DNA of 13,993 nt, from NCBI GenBank assembly GCA_022705465.1, contig JAKJEK010000008.1, forward strand, positions 1 to 13,993, written 5' to 3'. The position numbers were made by a program, and so were the translations under genes. This document shows positions 13,922 through 13,993 of the stretch, in pieces (the stretch's first letter is position 1; every line of letters begins with the position of its first letter). Under the pieces are notes generated by a model, which was not told the origin of the DNA, did no database searches, and saw only the letters and a list, made by a program, of their open reading frames with translations. The stretch comes from Patescibacteria group bacterium (GTDB taxonomy: Bacteria > Patescibacteriota > UBA1384 > XYA2-FULL-43-10 > 1-14-0-10-43-13).

Positions 13922-13993
13922 TTATTTCCCATCATCTTCTAGCGCAATCCCCGGAACAGGAAATTTTTTAGCCATTTCATTTATCTCACTTCT
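13922..13993 (-). CDS. C-terminal end of an unidentified gene, cut by the right edge
   Basis: Minus-strand frame from the edge reads 23 residues, ending EMAKKFPVPGIALEDDGK and TAA at 13924-13922. It has the look of coding sequence and fits a gene just before thyX on the same strand, 35 or 89 bp away depending on the thyX start. Too short to identify. Confidence 0.45.
   Translation of the reverse strand, partial: RSEINEMAKKFPVPGIALEDDGK

Noticed and set aside
1..13993. CRISPR arrays, insertion sequences or transposase genes
   Set aside because: No regularly spaced direct repeats, terminal inverted repeats around a transposase, or recombinase motifs were seen.

Overview
The window is a compact bacterial chromosome segment. 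It is AT-rich to balanced except for one GC-richer block at about 9.1-11.8 kb. TAA, TAG and TGA all serve as stops, so a standard code fits. A 7TM sensor-kinase N-terminus, a TGS-less ThrRS, ThyX instead of ThyA, and small operons with tight spacing together suggest a reduced-genome lineage such as the Candidate Phyla Radiation (Patescibacteria). That is an inference: there is no rRNA or other decisive marker here.

Left part (1-5.2 kb): isoprenoid and membrane genes. A UbiA-family prenyltransferase (minus strand, apparently frameshifted) is followed 12 bp later by the N-terminal half of a 7TM sensor protein that runs off the left edge. A polyprenyl (probably geranylgeranyl) diphosphate synthase is transcribed divergently. 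The ubiA/synthase spacer carries a recognisable promoter for each gene, each with a perfect inverted repeat beside its -10 box. Converging on the synthase, with overlapping stop codons, is a two-gene unit: a GT4 glycosyltransferase and type 2 isopentenyl-diphosphate isomerase. The glycosyltransferase has an in-frame TAG 32 codons before a second stop that sits 5 bp from the isomerase start. IPP/DMAPP isomerisation, chain elongation and prenyl transfer form a coherent pathway.

Middle (5.3-9.1 kb): housekeeping genes. A small zinc-ribbon protein and ribosomal protein L25 lie on the plus strand and end in a strong hairpin terminator. After a short, unusually structured spacer come, on the minus strand, thrS and a nucleoside 2-deoxyribosyltransferase-like gene. 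thrS is preceded by a promoter and a very short T-box riboswitch with a textbook antiterminator (7-nt TGGAACC bulge).

Island (9.06-11.79 kb): three plus-strand, single-gene transcription units, each with its own TTGACA/C-type promoter, Shine-Dalgarno sequence and intrinsic terminator. They encode unrecognised membrane proteins with C-terminal helical/coiled-coil domains. The second and third are both 245 aa and share clear motifs, and their terminators use the same stem. Base composition differs from both flanks. This is the most likely place for something undescribed.

Right part (11.8-14 kb): a minus-strand deoxynucleotide cluster of thyX, a P-loop (deoxy)nucleotide-type kinase and a dCMP-deaminase-family enzyme, with the C-terminal end of one more gene at the right edge. 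Together they would supply dUMP and dTMP.
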